Part shown: positions 6,812 to 9,518 of the stretch, piece after piece
Numbering within the stretch: position 1 is the first letter of the stretch
How the letters are laid out: each line of letters opens with the position of its first letter
NCBI GenBank assembly: GCA_023253905.1
Contig: JALREG010000335.1
Location: forward strand, 1 to 9,518
DNA from: Burkholderiaceae bacterium
Lineage (GTDB): Bacteria > Pseudomonadota > Gammaproteobacteria > Burkholderiales > Burkholderiaceae
DNA length: 9,518 bases
Direction: 5' to 3'
The notes under the pieces: model-generated
Database searches by the model: none
What the model was told of the DNA's origin: nothing
Seen by the model: only the letters and a program-made list of their open reading frames with translations
Made by a program: the position numbers and the translations under genes

Positions 6812-8803
6812 ATGGCTCAGGCGCCTGATGCCGATGAAGCCCGGGTGCTTGCACTCGGCGGCACCACCTTTCCGCAACTGCTCCTCGAACACGCGGCCGC
6901 ACGCCCCGATGACCCGGCCCTCCGGGAAAAAATCTACGGCATCTGGCAGACCACCACCTGGCGTGAGCTTGCCGATCAGGTCGAAGCGATTGCGGCGGGC
7001 CTTGCCGAGCTGGGTTTCTCGCGCGGTCAGCATCTGGCCATCATTGGCGAGAACCGCCCGCGGCTCTACGCCGCAATGATTGCGGCCCAGGCCCTGGGGG
7101 GCGTTCCGGTGCCCATGTACCAGGACGCGGTCGCCGCCGAAATGGTGTTTGTGTTCAGGAACGCCGAAATCGCCTTCGCGGTTGTGGAAGATCAGGAGCA
7201 GACCGACAAGCTGCTTGAGTTGAAGGAACAGCACCCGCTACTCGCGCACATTGTCTATGACGACCCACGGGGGCTTCGCAACTACACCAACCCTGAGCTC
7301 TCGAGCGTTGATACGCTGATCAATCGCGGCAAGGATTTCCTGCGGTCCTATCCGGGGCTGCTGAAGCAGCGCGCGGGTGAATGTTCACCCGACGATATCG
7401 CGGCGATGTTTTACACCTCGGGCACCACCGGCAATCCCAAAGGGGTGACCCATTCGCACCGCAACCTCATCTCGGTATCCCGCGCCGCCTCCGCCATGGA
7501 GCATCTCACCAGTGGCGAAGAGGTACTTGCGTATCTGCCCATGGCCTGGATCGGCCAGAATATTTTTTCCTACTCGCAGTGGCTGGCCGCAGGCTTTACG
7601 GTCAACTGCCCCGAGTCCCAGTCCACCGTCTCGGCCGACATGCGCGAGATCGGGCCTACCTACTACTTTGCGCCACCGCGCGTGCTGGAGGCGCTCCTCA
7701 CGCAGGTCACCATTCGGATGGAAGACGCGGCCGCACCGAAACGTGCGCTTTACCGCTACTTCATGGATGTGGCTCGCCGGCTGGGCGAGCGAATCCTGAA
7801 TGGCGATACCAGCGTCTCGGCAGCAGAGCGGATGCTTTATCGCGCGGGCGATCTGCTCATTTACAGCCCGCTTCGCAATGCCCTCGGTATGAGCCGGGTG
7901 CGGGTCGCCTACACGGCGGGCGAGGCGATCGGCCCCGACCTGTTCGTCTTCTATCGGTCACTCGGCATCAATCTCAAGCAGCTCTACGGCTCAACTGAAA
8001 CCGCGGTGTTTGTGTGTGTGCAGCCCAACGGTCAGGTGAAACCCGACACGGTGGGCCCGCCTATCGACGGCGTACGCATCCGTCTGACCGACGCGGGCGA
8101 AGTCCTCATTCGCAGCCCCGGGCTTCTTCGTGAGTACTATAAAAACGACCAGGCCACCGCTGAGGTGAAAGATGCCGAGGGCTGGTACCACACGGGCGAT
8201 GCGGGCTATCTGGACACCGACGGGCATCTGCGCATCATCGATCGCGCAAAGGATGTCGGCAAGCTTGCTGGCGGCTCGATGTTTGCGCCGAAATATCTCG
8301 AGAACAAACTCAAGTTCTTCCCGTTCATCAAGGAAGCAGTGGCCTTTGGCGATGCTCGCGATCAGGTGATGGCCTTCATCAACATTGATTTCGAGGCCTG
8401 CGGCAACTGGGCCGAGCGACGTAACCTCTCCTACACCGGCTATGTCGATCTCGCCTCGCGCCCGGAAATTTTCTCGCTGATTCGCGAGTGCGTGGAAAAG
8501 GTCAATGCCGACCTGGCGGCCGACCCCATGATGAGTGCCTCGCAAATTCACCGCTTCCTCGTGCTCCACAAGGAGCTCGACGCCGATGACGAAGAGCTCA
8601 CTCGTACCCGCAAGGTCAGGCGTGGCTTTATTGCCCAGAAATATCAAGTGCTGGTCGAAGCGCTCTACGCGGGTCGTACCGAACAGTTCATCGAGACCCA
8701 GGTGCGCTTTGAAGACGGCCGCACCGGCGCCGTATCGGCCACGCTGCGCCTGGAAGACGCCACCACCTTCGCGCCCGCCGCAGCGCAGAAGAGGGCTGCA
8801 TGA
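6812..8803 (+). CDS. Long-chain acyl-CoA synthetase / AMP-dependent ligase
   Basis: Predicted protein of 663 residues of the ANL adenylate-forming superfamily, in the range of long-chain (FadD15/bubblegum-type) ligases. It should activate a carboxylic acid with ATP to an acyl-adenylate and then to acyl-CoA in the cytoplasm or at the inner membrane. Visible motifs in order: the P-loop Y201-TSGTTGNPKG, the A5 motif Y392-GSTET with E396, the hinge region W458-YHTGD463 followed by IIDRAKDVGKLAGG, and a probable catalytic lysine K601 (TRTRKVRRGF). The A8-like segment GGSMFAPKYLENKLK differs from the usual 'G-x-x-I/V-x-P-x-E-I-E' and is typical of this long group. AGAAGGGGA lies 8 nt before the ATG. 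The stop overlaps the start of the ABC ATPase (ATGA), so the two are translationally coupled and the acid is probably imported by that transporter. Chain length or aromatic preference is unknown. Confidence 0.93.
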   Translation: MAQAPDADEARVLALGGTTFPQLLLEHAAARPDDPALREKIYGIWQTTTWRELADQVEAIAAGLAELGFSRGQHLAIIGENRPRLYAAMIAAQALGGVPVPMYQDAVAAEMVFVFRNAEIAFAVVEDQEQTDKLLELKEQHPLLAHIVYDDPRGLRNYTNPELSSVDTLINRGKDFLRSYPGLLKQRAGECSPDDIAAMFYTSGTTGNPKGVTHSHRNLISVSRAASAMEHLTSGEEVLAYLPMAWIGQNIFSYSQWLAAGFTVNCPESQSTVSADMREIGPTYYFAPPRVLEALLTQVTIRMEDAAAPKRALYRYFMDVARRLGERILNGDTSVSAAERMLYRAGDLLIYSPLRNALGMSRVRVAYTAGEAIGPDLFVFYRSLGINLKQLYGSTETAVFVCVQPNGQVKPDTVGPPIDGVRIRLTDAGEVLIRSPGLLREYYKNDQATAEVKDAEGWYHTGDAGYLDTDGHLRIIDRAKDVGKLAGGSMFAPKYLENKLKFFPFIKEAVAFGDARDQVMAFINIDFEACGNWAERRNLSYTGYVDLASRPEIFSLIRECVEKVNADLAADPMMSASQIHRFLVLHKELDADDEELTRTRKVRRGFIAQKYQVLVEALYAGRTEQFIETQVRFEDGRTGAVSATLRLEDATTFAPAAAQKRAA

Positions 8804-9518
8804 GCAATCGCAAGATCGGCGAGGTGATCCTCGACCTGCGCAACATCTCACTCGCATTCGGCGGCGTGAAGGCGCTCACCGATATTTCGTTTGACGTTCG
8901 TGAGCACGAGATCCGCGCCATCATCGGACCCAACGGCGCGGGCAAGAGCTCCATGCTCAATGTGATCAGCGGGGTCTACACACCCCAACAGGGCGAAATC
9001 ATCTATCGCGGTGAGCACCACACCCACACCGATCCGCATGCCATGGCAGCGCATGGCGTGGCGCGCACCTTCCAGAGTCTCGCGCTCTTCAAAGGCATGT
9101 CGGTGCTCGACAACATCATGACCGGGCGCACGCTCAAGATGCGTACCAACATCCTTCAGCAGGCGTTCTGGAAGGGAGCGGCCGAGCGCGAGGAGATCAT
9201 GCACCGGGAGTTCTGCGAACGCATCATCGATTTTCTGCAGATTCAGCCGTATCGGAAAACGCCGGTCGGGCGTCTGCCCTATGGTCTTCAGAAGCGGGTC
9301 GACCTGGGTCGCGCACTCGCCATGGAACCGTCGCTTCTTTTGCTTGATGAACCGATGGCCGGCATGAATGTCGAAGAAAAGCAGGACATGAGCCGGTTCG
9401 TGCTCGACGTGAACGATGAGTTCGGCACCACCATTGTGCTGATCGAACACGACATGGGTGTGGTAATGGACATTTCGGACCGGGTCGTGGTGTTGGACTA
9501 CGGCAAAAAAATCGGTGA
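8800..9518 (+). CDS. LivG-type ABC transporter ATP-binding protein (3' end outside window)
   Basis: The first 239 residues are visible and the reading frame runs off the right edge; LivG proteins are usually about 250-260 long, so little is missing. It is the ATPase subunit of a branched-chain amino-acid-type (HAAT) importer. Walker A is GPNGAGKS at 43-50, the Q-loop Q92 is in RTFQ, the signature is LPYGLQKR (159-166), Walker B is LLLLDEP (179-185) and the switch histidine is H217 (IEHD). The signature LPYGLQ differs from the textbook LSGGQ, as is common in LivG-like proteins. The ATG overlaps the ligase stop (ATGA), with GAGG about 5 nt upstream. Such ATPases next to an acyl-CoA ligase suggest uptake of a fatty or aromatic acid rather than leucine; the permeases, second ATPase and binding protein should lie beyond the window. 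Confidence 0.92.
   Translation, partial: MSNRKIGEVILDLRNISLAFGGVKALTDISFDVREHEIRAIIGPNGAGKSSMLNVISGVYTPQQGEIIYRGEHHTHTDPHAMAAHGVARTFQSLALFKGMSVLDNIMTGRTLKMRTNILQQAFWKGAAEREEIMHREFCERIIDFLQIQPYRKTPVGRLPYGLQKRVDLGRALAMEPSLLLLDEPMAGMNVEEKQDMSRFVLDVNDEFGTTIVLIEHDMGVVMDISDRVVVLDYGKKIG

Noticed and set aside
7991..8857. A 288-codon open frame on the minus strand opposite the acyl-CoA ligase
   Set aside because: It lies wholly over a well-supported ligase and ATPase and reads as a codon-bias shadow.
8800..9518. Degenerate ABC signature (LPYGLQ) as a sign of an inactive ATPase
   Set aside because: LivG-like ATPases often deviate from LSGGQ at this motif, and Walker A, Walker B, Q-loop and switch histidine are all intact.
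1..9518. Search for tRNA/rRNA genes, CRISPR arrays, insertion sequences, attachment sites and defence or toxin-antitoxin genes
   Set aside because: No cloverleaf-like sequence, regular repeat array, transposase motif or terminal inverted repeats were seen by eye. The gene order and base composition look like ordinary chromosome throughout.

Overview
The window is high-GC, densely coded bacterial chromosome with short gaps, overlapping start/stop codons and no RNA gene, mobile element or CRISPR array that I could see. The gene content fits a proteobacterium: a UPF0149/YecA-like protein with a SEC-C tail, SrkA, a FrnE-like DsbA-family protein, and a LivG-type ATPase overlapping a long acyl-CoA ligase. 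I lean towards a betaproteobacterium (Burkholderiales-like), with a gammaproteobacterium as the alternative. This is inference from gene families, not a database match.

Layout. At the left edge (2-94, +) is a 30-residue tail resembling the C-terminal beta-strand of a TonB-dependent outer-membrane receptor. It meets, tail to tail, a beta-lactamase-family serine hydrolase (112-1215, -). The hydrolase is divergent from a YecA-like protein with a C-terminal zinc-binding SEC-C motif (1309-2058, +), whose promoter may give a leaderless mRNA. Next comes a classical short-chain dehydrogenase (SDR; 2115-2876, +), convergent with a FrnE-like DsbA-family oxidoreductase (2894-3547, -). From a 137-bp divergent intergenic region, a tightly coupled three-gene unit runs rightwards: an SDR that lacks the catalytic Ser/Tyr/Lys (3685-4473), an unrecognised 101-residue helical protein (4473-4778) and the SrkA/YihE kinase (4775-5764). 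A free-standing 3-hydroxyacyl-CoA dehydrogenase (5838-6689) follows, then a long-chain acyl-CoA ligase (6812-8803) whose stop overlaps the start of a LivG-type ABC transporter ATPase (8800 to the right edge, truncated).

How the genes fit together. The right third looks like acyl-CoA metabolism. The ligase activates a carboxylic acid to its CoA thioester, the 3-hydroxyacyl-CoA dehydrogenase performs a beta-oxidation-type step, and the ABC ATPase probably belongs to an importer that supplies the acid. The middle holds redox and stress-linked genes (SDRs, FrnE-like, SrkA) with no obvious single pathway. I found no clear novel defence or mobile system. The most unusual items are the SDR with its catalytic residues replaced, the uncharacterised small protein coupled between it and srkA, and the possible leaderless promoter.
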